Of a stretch of DNA of 64,000 nucleotides, positions 1-10,614 are shown piece by piece. The stretch spans positions 238,862-302,861 of the forward strand of contig ML682003.1 in the NCBI GenBank assembly GCA_007922195.1, given 5' to 3'. Position 1 is the stretch's first letter. Each line of letters begins with the position of its first letter. Origin of the DNA: Podocnemis expansa. Taxonomy: Eukaryota; Chordata; Testudines; Podocnemididae. The notes under the pieces are model-generated. The model was not told the origin of the DNA, did no database searches, and was given only the letters and a program-made list of their open reading frames with translations. A program made the position numbers and the translations under genes.

Positions 1-170
1 TATGACCTGATCCTATGTTTTACACCCCCTTGCATTTAGTTTCATTCCTTTCTGTAAGTTCACCCATCTTCGAAGCATCTGAGGAAGTGGGATCTTCTCC
101 CACGAAAGCTCATGCAAAAAATAAATCTGTTAGTCTTAAAGTGCCACACAATTGCTTGTTGTTTTTTCCT
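1..170 (+). mobile_element. Penelope-like (hammerhead family) retroelement 3' end
   Basis: The copy is cut by the window edge. Reading plus, it has a body beginning TATGACCTGATCC, a hammerhead-like block (75-115), a linker with AATAAAT, the family tail TTAGTCTTAAAGTGCCAC and a T-rich end near 168. It is about 97% identical by eye to 50674-50841, including two shared diagnostic changes (CTGAGGA rather than CTGATGA, and CAAAAAATAAAT), so the two belong to one young subfamily. A foldback MITE follows directly. The Penelope assignment is inferred from the ribozyme block and from the other copies in this window. Confidence 0.6.
75..115 (+). ncRNA. Hammerhead-ribozyme-like motif, intact core
   Basis: In order: GCAT (75-78), CTGAGGA (79-85), an unpaired A (86), a 6-bp stem GTGGGA/TCCCAC (87-92 with 98-103) closed by a 5-nt loop, GAAA (104-107), GCTC (108-111), ATGC (112-115). 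GCAT pairs with ATGC as helix I. The hammerhead consensus is CUGANGA, helix II, GAAA, helix III, NUH; here NUH would be CUC, with cleavage expected after C111. Helix III is only AGCU with no loop, so a single copy may be inactive and a dimer through the self-complementary AGCU would be needed. The extra A before helix II is unusual, though it is reported in at least one natural hammerhead. Activity is not shown. Confidence 0.5.
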
Positions 171-171
171 T

Positions 172-451
172 AGGTCTAACTAAGCAAACTTTAGTTTGAA
201 CTAGTTAGTGTGACTGGTTAGTCTGAACTAATTGCTTAGTTCAAACTAATTTGCATATTTAGTTCAAACGAGCCCAATGTAGACATGCTAGTTCAAACCA
301 AATAAGTTCAAACTAGTGGTTAGTTTGAACTAAATGCTAAAAAGTTAGTTCAAACTAAAAAAAAGCCTGACTGGTTTAAAATAAAAAGTTAGTTCAAGCT
401 AAAAACTGTGTTTGGCAAGTCCAAACTAAGATTTTAGGTGTAGAGATAGCC
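172..451. mobile_element. Foldback MITE, TTTGAACTAA type, left end damaged
   Basis: The whole stretch is built from alternating TTTGAACTA and TAGTTCAAA words that fold back on themselves. The right end, TAGAGATAGCC followed by ATA, matches the GGNTATGTCTA/TAGACATACCC termini of the better copies in this window. The left terminus is obscured where the retroelement tail at 1-170 abuts it, so no target duplication can be read. It has no coding capacity. Confidence 0.6.
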
Positions 452-455
452 ATAA

Positions 456-630
456 AGACTAAGAAATTTATTTATTACATGAACTTTCATGGGAGAAATT
501 CCCACTTCATCAGAAGCTTAGAGAACAAGTCTTCAAGCATCTGATGAAGTGCAATTTTCTCTCACAAAAGCTTATGAGATAGATCAATTGTTAGTCTTTA
601 AAAGTGCCACAGAACTCCTTATTTATTACA
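456..630. mobile_element. Hammerhead-family retroelement, inverted pair
   Basis: A minus arm (456 to about 527) and a plus arm (about 528-630) of the same 3' sequence face each other, so the RNA would form a long hairpin. The plus arm reads CTGATGA at the core, but its stem and GAAA have decayed (CTCTCAC then AAAA). Its tail is TTAGTCTTTAAAAGTGCCAC. The minus arm is also mutated. It lies immediately downstream of the MITE at 172-451. Confidence 0.6.
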
Positions 631-2415
631 TTATTTTAAGATACATTGGGATAAAGGACAAGCTTTATAAACTGCTGTAGTCAAAAGGAAAATTGTGGCA
701 GAGGTTGTGTTGCATCATAGCAGATAAGAGACTCAGTAGAGAGTGAGCTCTGAAGGGTAAATATGTAGATAATATCCACGGGATCAGGGTCATAACTGGG
801 GTCATGTCTCATCAGATACACCTTTTCCCCACTCTTGTTTTGTCCCTCTGTAACCTTGCACTTTTGGGAGTGAGACTGTAGCCGAAAAGAAGTAGGGCTG
901 AGAATGAAGAGGAGAAGTATGCTGACTTCAAGCCCATGAGTAGCCTCCATTCATGATAGTGTAGGGACACAACGCTCTTGACAGTCCCCATTCTCATTAG
1001 AGGGATCTGTGGAATCTATCTATTGTTTTTTCTGTGGCACATGTGTCTACAAGCATTGCGTCCAAGAATCACCACATAATCAACCACACTCAGAAACCCA
1101 AATGTTGTGACTCTGAAGAACCGCCAATGATTTAACAAAGGGTTCCCATGAAGATATCCTCCCATCCTTCATCTCTGATACAACCACATCTCAGCATCTG
1201 AAGCTTCCAGAGAGGAGAGGGATAGCTGGAAATCCAACCTGCTCTGGAGAAAAATTGCTTCCTGACTCCAAACATGGCAATCAGCTGAACTCTAAGCGCG
1301 TGGGCAAAACTCAAGAAATCTGTGGCAAAACCAGGAATGAGACTCAGGTCCTTCAAGTCCCTCCTTAACCATAACCCCACCCTTCCTCATGGACATGATG
1401 AAATTCATCAGACTAATCTTTCCTACCCTTTGGCAACAGATTTAACACAGATCTCCAATGAGCATGCAGTGTTCCAGGAAACCAAAGATGTGTGACTATG
1501 CATTTGCACTATTTTAAAATTAAATGAAAATAAATTGCATGGAAACAATGGCACTGTTTTGTGGTATGGCACTCGTAATTTCCTGCAGCTTTGCTCATTC
1601 TGCTGACTCTCAGCAATTACCTCCTACAGGAACTGGGAAAGGCCAAGCCTGCTGTGGATTTAGTTTTACTTTTAGATCTCAGTGGTGTCTTCACCCCATT
1701 TATTTTATTTGTCGACTTCTGATCAGCTCTGAAAATAATGAGGACAGAAATGAAAATACAATAGGTCCTTTTGTTATTAGAATCCTCTCTTATCTGAAAG
1801 TTTCATGGTCAGCGATATGGCTGTGCACCCAGACTTGCATTGAATAGCTCTGTGAATTTATCCATAACCCTGCGCATCCAGTTAAATTCTCTGGCTCCTG
1901 TTCTAGTCAGATAAACAACTTCATCTTATATTCATTTATTTTAAAGACAGGGCTTGTCATTTGAGTGCACAACCTCTAATATCTTCTAGTTTAGCTTTGT
2001 TCTTCTTACCCTGCAATTAGAGAAAGAGGGCAGCCATGCAGTGTGTTTTAGGACATCACAGGCTGCCTTTTACCCTATAGATTGTATTTTGGATCTAAAT
2101 AGTAAGTGCAAAAAGAAGAGGAGAGGGGAGGTGGAACATATCATCGTCTCAAAAAGGATCAAAATATCAGGGTAGCATGTGTGTGTGCCATTGTTCCCTG
2201 CTGGATTAAATCAGAACTGCTTCATGAGTCTGCAAGGGCTAGTGGTCATTTTCTTTTAATTCAGCTGGCGGGGGTTGTGAGCCAAAGTCCATTAAAACCA
2301 GTAGAAAGATTCTTGTTCTCTTTGGTGGGTTTGCAGAGAAGATCCTTGGACCACAACTGAGGTTCTCAGCCTAACTGATGCCAAATGCCAAAGGGGGAGC
2401 TGTGTCAGTTTAGAT
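631..2415. other. Anonymous sequence, no gene recognised
   Basis: I see no repeat family or convincing exon here. A 108-codon plus-strand frame at 1524-1847 starts with a hydrophobic stretch resembling a signal peptide, but it has no recognisable domain. A splice-acceptor-like CTCCTACAG inside it is not matched by a sensible downstream frame. Base composition is ordinary for the window. Confidence 0.4.
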
Positions 2416-2958
2416 CAGTGGTTCCCAACCTGTTTCTTCACACGGACCACTACATCATCATTAAAAGCTTTTGTGGAACACCACCCTGTACTCTCCAGCC
2501 CCAAGTCGCTTACTGTGCCCATGTCCACCGCGGCTCTACACTCCCCAGAGCCAAGCCCCTTACCATGCCCATGGCCCCCTGCGGCCCTGCACTCCCTGGC
2601 CAGGAGCCCCTTAGCATGCCAACTGTCTGCTGTGGACCACATGCAGTGCAGACCTACACTCTCCAGCCTCCAGCACCTTACCGTGCTCCTGTCTGCCGTA
2701 GCTCTTCACTCCCCAGCCACAAGGCTCTTGAGCCCCACCCCTCATCCTTCTGCTCTCCCTGGTCATGTACCTGTTACCACTCCCCACCATCCCCAGTGGC
2801 CCTGCACTCCCCGCCCACGCCCCTTACTGCACCACTGTCCTTGTGGCCCTGTGCACCCCAGCTCCAGCTGCACTTTTTCTGACCCGTTCCCCCATGGACC
2901 ACTTGCAGTGCCCTCATGGACTACGAGGGGTCCACAGACCACAGGCTGGGAATCACCG
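2416..2958. mobile_element. hAT-like element with internal GC-rich minisatellite
   Basis: The termini are CAGTGGTTCCCAACCTG on the left and CAGGCTGGGAATCACCG on the right, nearly perfect inverted repeats of the hAT type. The interior is a diverged tandem array with a unit of about 50 bp, recognisable by repeated ACTCCCCAG, GCCCCTTACC and TGCCC words, and much richer in C than the flanks. The 8-bp flanks (GTTTAGAT and ATCCAGAT) agree only partly, so the target duplication has decayed. Open frames here, up to 165-178 codons, are products of the proline-rich repeat and not genes. Confidence 0.65.
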
Positions 2959-2965
2959 ATCCAGA

Positions 2966-3195
2966 TTAGCAAAACAAACCAGGAGTCTTGTGGCACTTTT
3001 AAAGACTAATACATTTATTTATGACATGGATTTTGGTGGGAGGAAATGCTACTTCATCAGATCCTTGAACCTGGGTGCTCCCATTATATAAGTTCTCCAT
3101 CTTCAAGCATCTGACAAAGTGGGATTTTCTCTCATGAGAGCTCATGCAGTAAATAAATGTATTAGTCTTTAAAAGTGCCACAAGACTCCTTGTTT
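2966..3195. mobile_element. Hammerhead-family retroelement, inverted pair
   Basis: The minus arm (about 2968-3075) and plus arm (about 3090-3195) share the tail words AGTCTTTAAAAGTGCCACAAG. The plus-arm core is CTGACAA and its GAAA is lost; the minus-arm core reads CTGATGA but GAAA has become CAAAA. Both ribozyme blocks are therefore dead. It sits eight bases after the hAT element. Confidence 0.6.
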
Positions 3196-3246
3196 ATGAT
3201 GCCAAATATTCATGATGGGCAGCCTAATGGCAACCATGAAATCATA

Positions 3247-3611
3247 GGCTACGTTCACACACAGGAGGTTATTTCGATACAAGTTGTTTCGAAACAACTT
3301 GTATCAAAATAAGGCGTTATTTTGAAATAAGTTAATTCGAATTAAGGAAAAAAGCTCAAAGTGAAATAGCATGTTCGGACAACAGTGATTTCAAAACGAG
3401 TCACCCTTGTTTCGACATAACATGTTCCGACGGGATTGTTTCTAAACAATCGTTACAAAACAACATTGTTTCATCACCAAATGGGGTTTAAGTTGTTTCG
3501 AAACAACGGAACCCGTTGTTTCGAAACAACTTTACATCGTGTGAACAAGGCGTTTCTTATTTCGAAACAACCTCTGTTGTTTCAAAATAAGACTGCTGTG
3601 TGAACACACCC
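3247..3611. mobile_element. Foldback MITE, TTCGAAACAA type, ATA duplication
   Basis: The termini GGCTACGTTCACACACAG and CTGTGTGAACACACCC are inverted repeats, and ATA is duplicated at 3244-3246 and 3612-3614. The interior is dense with palindromic TTTCGAAACA and TTCGAATTAA words. Three-base duplications and pure foldback structure suggest a PIF/Harbinger-like or related DNA transposon derivative. It does not code for protein. Confidence 0.65.
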
Positions 3612-4020
3612 ATAGGTGCCCACAGATTTGCCCCTGATACTGGTACTTAATAACACTGACAAAAATAATAACTAGTACCTGTCTGGCACCTCAAGTGGCT
3701 CAAAAAAGAGAATATCCTTCCTAGAGGAAATTGTAGCTTTTCAAAGGTTGTTTTCATACTGAATCAGGACAAAAAGGTACAATTTTCTATAAAGTGATTT
3801 TGGTACATGCTTTTGGAGTCAACAGATCATTTTGCTTTCCCTGTGTCAGAACATGCTTTAATATTATGCAATATATTAAATATGATATGCAAATATATTA
3901 TAAGAAAATTAATATTTAATATATGATTAAAGCCAAAGAAATTTAATCATAAAGATAACATCAGAATGAATTGGGTGGACTTCATCAAAATGAAATATTC
4001 CAATATTATCTAAATTGAAA
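3612..4020. other. AT-rich anonymous sequence
   Basis: The stretch holds a run of TATTAAATAT-like words at about 3855-3950 and nothing that I recognise as a gene or repeat family. Confidence 0.4.
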
Positions 4021-4200
4021 CCCAGAGGGTTAGACGTGTTAGTCTGTATATAGCAAAACCAATGAGAGTCCTGCGGCACCTTAAAGACTAACACATTCTT
4101 CAGGCAAGGTGCATCTGATGAAGTGGGTTGCAGCCCACAAAAGCTTATGCCTGAAGAAATCTGTTAGTCTTTAAGGTGCCACAGAACTTTGGTTTTTAAA
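4021..4200. mobile_element. Hammerhead-family retroelement, short inverted pair
   Basis: A minus-strand tail (about 4028-4110, containing the reverse of GACTAACACG and of the GTGCCGCAGGACTC end) is followed by a plus copy at 4111-4200. The plus block reads GCAT, CTGATGA, GTGGG/CCCAC, AAAA, GCTT, ATGC: everything of the hammerhead layout except the G of GAAA, which is mutated to A. The GCTT variant and AAATCTG linker mark a different subfamily from 1-170. Confidence 0.6.
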
Positions 4201-4286
4201 GAAAAAGAGACAATCTAAATGGTTCACTTTGACTTCTTCTTATTGAAAATTGTGTCAAAGATCAGCATATTCCTGGAGAATATTTA

Positions 4287-4681
4287 GGCTATGTCTACAC
4301 TGCCAATTTAGTTTGAATTAAGGAAGCTTAATTTGAACTAAATTGGTCCCAGTCTACATCACCCTTTCCTTAGTTTGAATTAAGAAATTCCTTAGTTTGA
4401 ACTAAGCAATGCTTAGTTTGAACTAGTAAGTACTGATGCTTAGTTTGAACTAAGCGCTTAATTCAAGCTTTAGTTCCAGCTAGGTATGCTATAGATGTGA
4501 ACTAACCCTTCATTCAAACTTAAGAAGTCTGAACTAAGGGCAGTTAGTTCAAACTAACAACGTGGACTAGTTTGAGCTAATGTTAGTTCAAACTAGCCTA
4601 TATTGTTAGCTTGGACTAAGACATTTGAGGTTAGTTCGAACTAACAACTTCAAACTCAGTTTCTGTAGTGAAGACATAGCC
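4287..4681. mobile_element. Foldback MITE, TTTGAACTAA type, TTA/TTG flanks
   Basis: The left end is GGCTATGTCTACACTG and the right end is AGTGAAGACATAGCC; flanks are TTA (4284-4286) and TTG (4682-4684), a probable 3-bp duplication with one change. The interior is repeated TAGTTTGAACTAAG words in both orientations. It belongs to the same group as 20334-20803 and 48101-48528. Confidence 0.65.
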
Positions 4682-4879
4682 TTGGATTTTTGTGGAACTG
4701 CATTTTCTAATTGGAAGCTCTTCAAAAGGTTTCGGTTTGGTTTGGTTTTTTTCCCCCTACAGGTCTTCTTCTATTTTTCATCCAAGGCTCTTTCACAGCA
4801 TTTCTTCACAGGGGCTAATTAAGGTTTTCCTTAGCTAGGGAAGCTAAGACAGAGAGCAATTAATAAGAACAACTAAGAT

Positions 4880-5158
4880 TCTGCCTATGCTGCCCTGCAG
4901 TTTGGACTACGTGGGCGTGAATATCGGTTTGCATCAAAGTGCTGTGACAACACCCCCCGTGTGGATGGTTCGGGCATGAACTATGGTGTTCCTAGTTCAC
5001 ACTAATGTAGTTCTGTTTGAAGAAGACAGTATGAACATGGACTAGGAACCTTTTTGCTGGCACCAACAACATCTGCACAAGGGAATTATAGAGCTATGCT
5101 TTGGAGTGCACTGTTTTTCACACTTCCCAGTCCTAACGGCCATATAGACAAGCCCTAT
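4880..5158. repeat. Probable diverged MITE
   Basis: The stretch begins TATGCTGCCCTGCAGTTTGGACT and ends near ATAGACAAGCCCTAT, reminiscent of the GTCTACAC-type termini of this window. The interior contains GTTTGG and TAGTTCACACTA words. Support is by similarity of style only; I cannot read a clean target duplication. Confidence 0.35.
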
Positions 5159-5700
5159 CTTTGCCAAGCTGAATGTCTGATTTGCTTTATGCTAAAAACA
5201 GCTATTTAAGAAACAGGGATACATTGGCATCTGTAGCAGACACTCAGGCTGCAGAGTGACAGATGCAAGGTAAAACCCTAGAGAGGGCGATTGCCAGAAT
5301 GTTCCAGCTCAAACAACTCTTCCTTGTAATTTTCAGTGGCATTTTTCCTGATTTTTATCTTTCAATGACATCAGTGCTGGTTTGTCACCATTCTGTCACA
5401 GTGCTGTATCTAGCCTTGCAGGTTAGCGATTCGTGAGTTGGGAAAACACGGCCTGTTTGCCTATACCTACAACCTCGCAGACTTGGAGTTAACAAACAGT
5501 GGAATGAGTTGACCTAGTTTGTCAACATCAAAAGTGGTTGGGAAACATTTCCATTGAAAAACTGATGTTTTATTTTTATTTTTATTTTGATGGGAGGGGA
5601 GCAGCAGAATACCAAACATTTTTTAAACGTTAGTGCCAGGCAACTGAAAACCATAATATGTCAGCTGATTGGGCAAAAATGTCTGCTTTTACTGAAGAAA
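5159..5700. other. Anonymous sequence
   Basis: No gene, repeat family or RNA gene is recognised. Short T-rich runs occur at about 5570-5590. Confidence 0.4.
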
Positions 5701-5905
5701 CAAGGTGAAGGAGGTAATATCTTTCATTGGACAATTTATCTCTCTCACACACTGAAATTGTTCCAGTGAAAGTGATGACCTCACCTGCCTTGTCTTTAAT
5801 ACCTTGGCACTCACAGGGCTGGACCAACACTGGGTTGCAGCCCACAAATCTTATGCCTGAAAAAAAATTGTTAGTCTTTAAGGTGCCACAAGACTTTCAT
5901 GGTAA
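5700..5905. mobile_element. Two retroelement tails joined in a foldback
   Basis: At 5700-5832 an inverted pair carries GAGGTAATATCTTTCATTGGAC and its reverse-oriented counterpart CCTGCCTTGTCTTTAATACC, which I recall as the end of a second hammerhead-type family. It runs into a plus tail of the first family (5833-5905: GGTTGCAGCCCAC, CTTATGCCTGA, TTAGTCTTTAAGGTGCCAC). The GAAA is lost. Classification of the first part is tentative. Confidence 0.4.
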
Positions 5906-5929
5906 CTTCTTTCATGGAACATTTGGTCC

Positions 5930-6105
5930 CAGCTCAACAAATGATTCCTGTTTTTGCTTCCCCCAAATAAAAAACTTCCCAGTTTTCCACAAAAATCCTG
6001 AAAACATTCATCAAAAATTTGACATTTCTTGTAAAAAATTTCCATTTTGACCCAAAGCTGTTTTATGCTGAGAAAACATGTGGGAACTAAAAATGTTGAC
6101 CAGCT
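5930..6105. repeat. Foldback repeat rich in AAAATTT words
   Basis: Words such as AAAAATTTGAC, AAAAAATTTCC and CATTTTGACC, ending in TTGACCAGCTCTAG, recur here and, more diverged, at 15090-15325, 15541-15645 and 27780-27990. This suggests a decayed non-coding DNA transposon family. No target duplication was read. Confidence 0.35.
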
Positions 6106-8444
6106 CTAGGCAGTGTATATTTTGATTTATTTGGAGTTAAATGAGAGTCTTTATATGAAATTAGATTATTTGGTAGCTGTTTGCATGTGATTCATCAATA
6201 GTTATTGATGAAATCTCATACAAGAAGACAAAAAGATCAATTCAAAACCATACCCCAAAGCAAAAGCAATTCAAATACATAATTAGGTGTTCCTTACTCC
6301 TATAGTACCTACTTAATGTTTTTATTTTGTATAGTCCAACAGTAATTGAAATCCTTGCCTTTAGGCCTGACTTGACCCAAGTGTGCTAAAGTGCAGCAGA
6401 GAAAAGCAAACTTCTGCTATTATAATGGCAATTCAGAATTTTTCTTTTTTTTTTGGAAAAAATTACAAAAACAGCTCCTTATTTTTTAAAATAAATGCAC
6501 AAAAAGATAGAAAATAAGATTCCCTGGTAGTAGTGAGGTCATTGGCTGAGCTAATTGCTATTGGTAAGCTCTCAGACAGTGCCTCAGCTTGGTGGATCTC
6601 TCATCGCCACGTGCCAAAAGCTGGATTTTGCGATCACATCTATTTTTTTGGCAGCATCCCAATCTCAGAATGTGAGAATGACCTTGAGAAGCTGCTTGCA
6701 CAGCATGAGTATGGTAATTCTTCTCCATGTGTATTTGCTGCCCCTTTTCTACAAGAATAAGCCAGACGTTCCAAACCATTTTGTGACTCAGCCTACTTCC
6801 TGTCTGCTCTAAGGGTCCACCCACCGCCCAGAATGGGGAGTGCTAACCTACCAGTGGCTCTTCTTCCTTCAAAGGGGAAGACAATGCCAACAGCACACAC
6901 CAGGAAGCAAGGATGCATCTTACACACCCTTCTCCTGCTGGAAAACCATACAGCTACTGGGCCATATATTCATGGCCAAGTACCCAAGTCAGTTGTCACA
7001 TGCATTAGGGAACGGGTTGTAAAAGCTACAGTGCAGCCGATGCTTAAGATCACATGCCCATCTGCTTCCAGGGGAGTCTAGATTCCACTACACCTTGGTT
7101 ATTTTCATTCCACCACTCTTTGAATCGTCTATGCACTACTTGACTTCTCCAGAGGATAACGGGAGACAGCTCTCGTTACAGTGGAACAGTTTTTTAGGGC
7201 AAAACTCTCATTTGAATCCTCTCTGGAATTTCCCAGGCTTCCAATTTGGTACCAGTTTCACGGTAAATAGGTGAGGGCGAGTTCAAGCCAAGTTTCATTC
7301 TGCTAATTGCTCTTTGCAGAGGCCATTTGTATCTTGAAAATAGGTTCTGGTATGTTTTGTTCTTTTTTTAATCTTTATTTTCAATGCTTTTGAAAGTCTC
7401 TGCAGCCTGACAAGTGGTTTTTTAGAAATGCTTCAGCTGCTCTCATCTGAGAACTTAATCGGCCTGAGGAGAAAAGAGCTGCAAGATATTTATTTTCAAG
7501 GCAGTGAAAAGGAACTGATTACTATGGGAGATTAATTTTGAAAAACACAGAAGCCTTCAGAAGCTATCCGAGTGGCTATTCAAACTCCACTGTGAATGGC
7601 TGTTACTTCCATACTTAACAAACCTAGTGCCTAAGAGTTCGTATCTGGGATCAGGGTTCCACAGTGATAGGCATTGTGCAAACAAATAACACAAGGACAG
7701 TTCCTGTTTCTTGGAACTTGCCTTTTGAAATTTGGATCCTGTACAGACAAAATGGGCAGTGTGGGAAGCGGGACAGGGAGCTGAGATAGATTTGGTCATG
7801 TAATTGAATAGCTATGTCGGTCACATGTGACAGGCCACATGTTACTGGCCCCTACGTTACTCAGAATGACAGTTGTCTGGCCATGCATGTCTTACCTATA
7901 GGATATATAATTAACTCCTAAACAGAGGTGGTAGAAATTCATTTTATTTTATCTTATTCCCAAATCCATTTGAACACTAGCACCAGTTGATTCCATGTGC
8001 TTTCATGGACCAACTTTCCAATTTCTTGCAAAAATATCTTCAAGGAGGAAAATTTCATGTCAGCGGACATGCCCACACTTGAAACATACTTCACCATCTC
8101 TACTTGAGGCCTGATCCCACAAAAGTAATGTAGTAAACACCTGCAGGATCAGGGCCTAGGTGGGTAGGCTGCAGCTGCAAGTTAACATTAAAGTTGAAAT
8201 ATATTTATACTGTATATTATATCTAATGTGCCTATTTATGTGCATAGCTAATATACATAATGTACTTATTTATACCCAGGGCTCCATTTAGGGGGTAGGT
8301 GACTCAGGAGACCACCTGTGGTGCTGGGCCTGGAGGCTGTCAGGCTCACAGCACTGTGCATGAATAAATATAGATTTTTAGGGCCTAGTGTGCAAATTTA
8401 TGGTCTTATGAGCAAGGATAAATCATGCATGTAAATTATGCATC
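6106..8444. other. Long anonymous stretch
   Basis: I see no convincing exon or repeat family over 2.3 kb. There are AT-rich pieces at about 6290-6500 and 8195-8280. A small inverted pair, GGCCTGATCC and GGATCAGGGCC, lies at 8106-8158 and is common in old amniote repeats. Overlapping short frames at 6533-6830 are not supported by domains or splice sites. Confidence 0.4.
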
Positions 8445-9555
8445 CAAGCTGTGACCCAGACCTCCTGGGATAACCACCTGAATATGCAAAGATCAGGGCA
8501 AACTGCAAAAAGAGCAAATTCTCCCACCGCTGGTAGGTTACCTGGAGTTAAACTCCCCAGCCAGTCACAAACAATGCGTCTGATCCTCCACACTGGATAT
8601 CAAGAAGCCATTATAACATACTCAGCCCCCTTTACAGCATTCCAGTCACTGGGCCCCAGTGCAGCTACTAGGCCTCTTGAGGAATTAAGTTCTCCTGACT
8701 CCAAAGGGCCAGCCACATCACCGAGAACAATATAGGCATGGATCATACTCAAACTACCACACTGCCAGCCAATCCTTCAGTAACTAAAGGTTTATAAAAA
8801 GAAGAAACAAAATGAGAGATGTCATAGGGTCAAAGCGGATCCCATACATACAAAACGATTTAAAGTTCATATAAGATAAGTTCTTGAAGAATTTAGAGTT
8901 TCCAGGTCTTGGGCGTACATCCAATACCTAGATGGGTTTAAGTCCTCGTTTCACAGCTTCAGTTGTTAGAAATCCAGTTTACAGGAATAGAGCAAATAAT
9001 CCAAGCATAGAGCTTGTCCTAATTCTCCCCTGAGAATTAGAAGGGTGGTTTCCAAGCCAGTGCCGGTTGGGATCTCAATCCTGCGGTCCAAACTTTCTCT
9101 GAGAAACTTGGACAGATGTGAGATAAAGGAATTATGCTCATCACTCCCTTTTATAGTTGTAGCAAGGTGAGCATTTGCAGGTCATTTCTTCATGTGGGCT
9201 TTGATGACAGTTCCCAGGTACTTTCTTAAGTTGAGCATAGTAATGTATATTGTCCTTTGAACTAAAACCTTCACCTTCTAGGCAGCACAGGTAATTAGCT
9301 GCGTTAACAGTTTACAGTGGTACGTTAAAGGTCTATTTACATGTTAACGTTCCCTCTTGACCCCTTCCAACAGAACCATAGTAACAGACAGGGAAGCAGT
9401 TCATTCACCTTGCTAACCTCTAACAGGATACATGTAAATATCATCAAGAAACCACTACTTGAAACACTACCATTGTATTTTCCTATAATATGTCTTCAAA
9501 GGTTAGATTTGGGACACTTATTTTACAAGATGGCTTGGCCTTCTTAGGCCTAGCA
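8445..9555 (-). repeat. Probable LTR/endogenous retrovirus relic
   Basis: Read on the minus strand, the segment has a TATAAA-like CTTCTTTTTATAAACC near 8800 and low internal complexity but no open frame, as expected of an old LTR. I recognise the style of sequence rather than a defined consensus, and no TG...CA boundary or target duplication was identified. It could instead be anonymous DNA. Confidence 0.3.
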
Positions 9556-9689
9556 TGACACAAGTCGTGAATGGGCTGCAAGTGTGATACAAAATAAGGT
9601 ATTCAAAAGTTTAACAAATGGAAGAAGGGAATTGTTGAAGGCTCTCCTTGCCTGGGGGATGATATTGTCTGGGACTGGCCCTGTTTTAT

Positions 9690-9785
9690 ATCATGTATTT
9701 ATTGATTTGAAGATCAGAAGGGACAATTATGATCATCTAGTTTGACCTCTTACACAATGCAAGCCACAAAACCTCACCCACCCAC
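9690..9785 (-). repeat. CR1 LINE 3' end fragment
   Basis: Reading minus, the words AGAGGTCAAACTAGATGATCA and GTCCCTTCTGATC match the CR1 3' untranslated end, seen better at 14364-14880 and 49223-49335. A pentanucleotide microsatellite follows on its upstream side. Confidence 0.6.
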
Positions 9786-9787
9786 TC

Positions 9788-9846
9788 CTATATTATATTA
9801 TATTATATTATATTATATTATATTATATTATATTATATTATATTAT
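9788..9846. repeat. (TATTA)n microsatellite
   Basis: About eleven to twelve near-perfect TATTA units. Its purity suggests recent expansion and possible length polymorphism. Confidence 0.95.
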
Positions 9847-10139
9847 CCCAAGTAGAGAAGTTTCAGGGTAGTGGGAGGCACAGAAGTGTTGCTGATGAGT
9901 CAAGACAGCAATAGAAGTAGGTGACGGTTCCCTTAATTCATCAGGGAGGAGACAGTAGGTGGCTGCTTGTAGCAAGGGGTCCTGACACTTCCCCACCAAA
10001 AAATCACCCAGCTTCCTCAAAACACTCCTATCCACTCAGCCACCAGAGTCATGCAACTACACATTTTGTAAATGCTTAAGTTGATTTAATAATTTCTAAA
10101 TGTGGCCAGGGCTTTGCTTAAGTTGACTTAAGCCTACTT

Positions 10140-10584
10140 GGCTGTGTTCAGACGTAAGTTTTATTTCAAAACAACAGCCGTTGTTTCGAAACAAATTTTC
10201 TCATGTGCACACGACGTACTGCTATTTTGAAACAACGGGACCCGTTGTTTTGAAATAACGGCCATTGTTTTGAAACCGTTAAACCTAGCAGGAAATCAAA
10301 ATAGCTGTTGTTTGAAAATGGTTGTTTTGAAACAACAGTGTTCGGACACGTTGTTTCAAAACAACACCATTGTTTTGAAACAACTGTTTCAAAACATGTC
10401 CAAACAGCCTTATTTCGAAATAACCATTTCAAAATAACAGCCATTTCGAAAGCAGGCTTTCCCTTAATTCGAATTAACAAACTGTTAATTCAAATTAACT
10501 TATTTCGAAATAAGGATTTTATTTCGAAATGAGTTATTTTGAAATGGGTTATTTCAAAATAACAGTTATCATGTAGACATACCC
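10140..10584. mobile_element. Foldback MITE, TTCGAAATAA type, CTT duplication
   Basis: Termini GGCTGTGTTCAGACG and CATGTAGACATACCC; CTT is present on both sides (10137-10139 and 10585-10587). The interior alternates GTTTCGAAACAA, TTTTGAAACAAC and TTCGAATTAAC words. It is inserted in the older MITE at 10040-10814, so it is younger than its host. An open frame of 104 codons on the minus strand is made entirely of these repeats. Confidence 0.7.
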
Positions 10585-10614
10585 CTTATGTTGACTTAAC
10601 CCCATAGCGTAGAC

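Noticed and set aside
1524..1847. A 108-codon plus frame with a signal-peptide-like start
   Set aside because: The hydrophobic start is followed by no recognisable domain, there is no good context for the start codon, and no flanking exon could be found. A frame of this length is expected by chance in 64 kb.
2385..2882. A 165-codon proline-rich frame
   Set aside because: It lies almost wholly within the hAT-borne minisatellite and is open in several frames because the repeat lacks stops.
3247..3611. Repeated palindromes as transcription-factor binding clusters
   Set aside because: The TTTCGAAACA words are explained by the MITE, which has termini and a 3-bp duplication, and the same words recur in the other copies.
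9788..9846. Possible CRISPR-like or regulatory array
   Set aside because: The units are contiguous pentanucleotides without spacers, a simple microsatellite.
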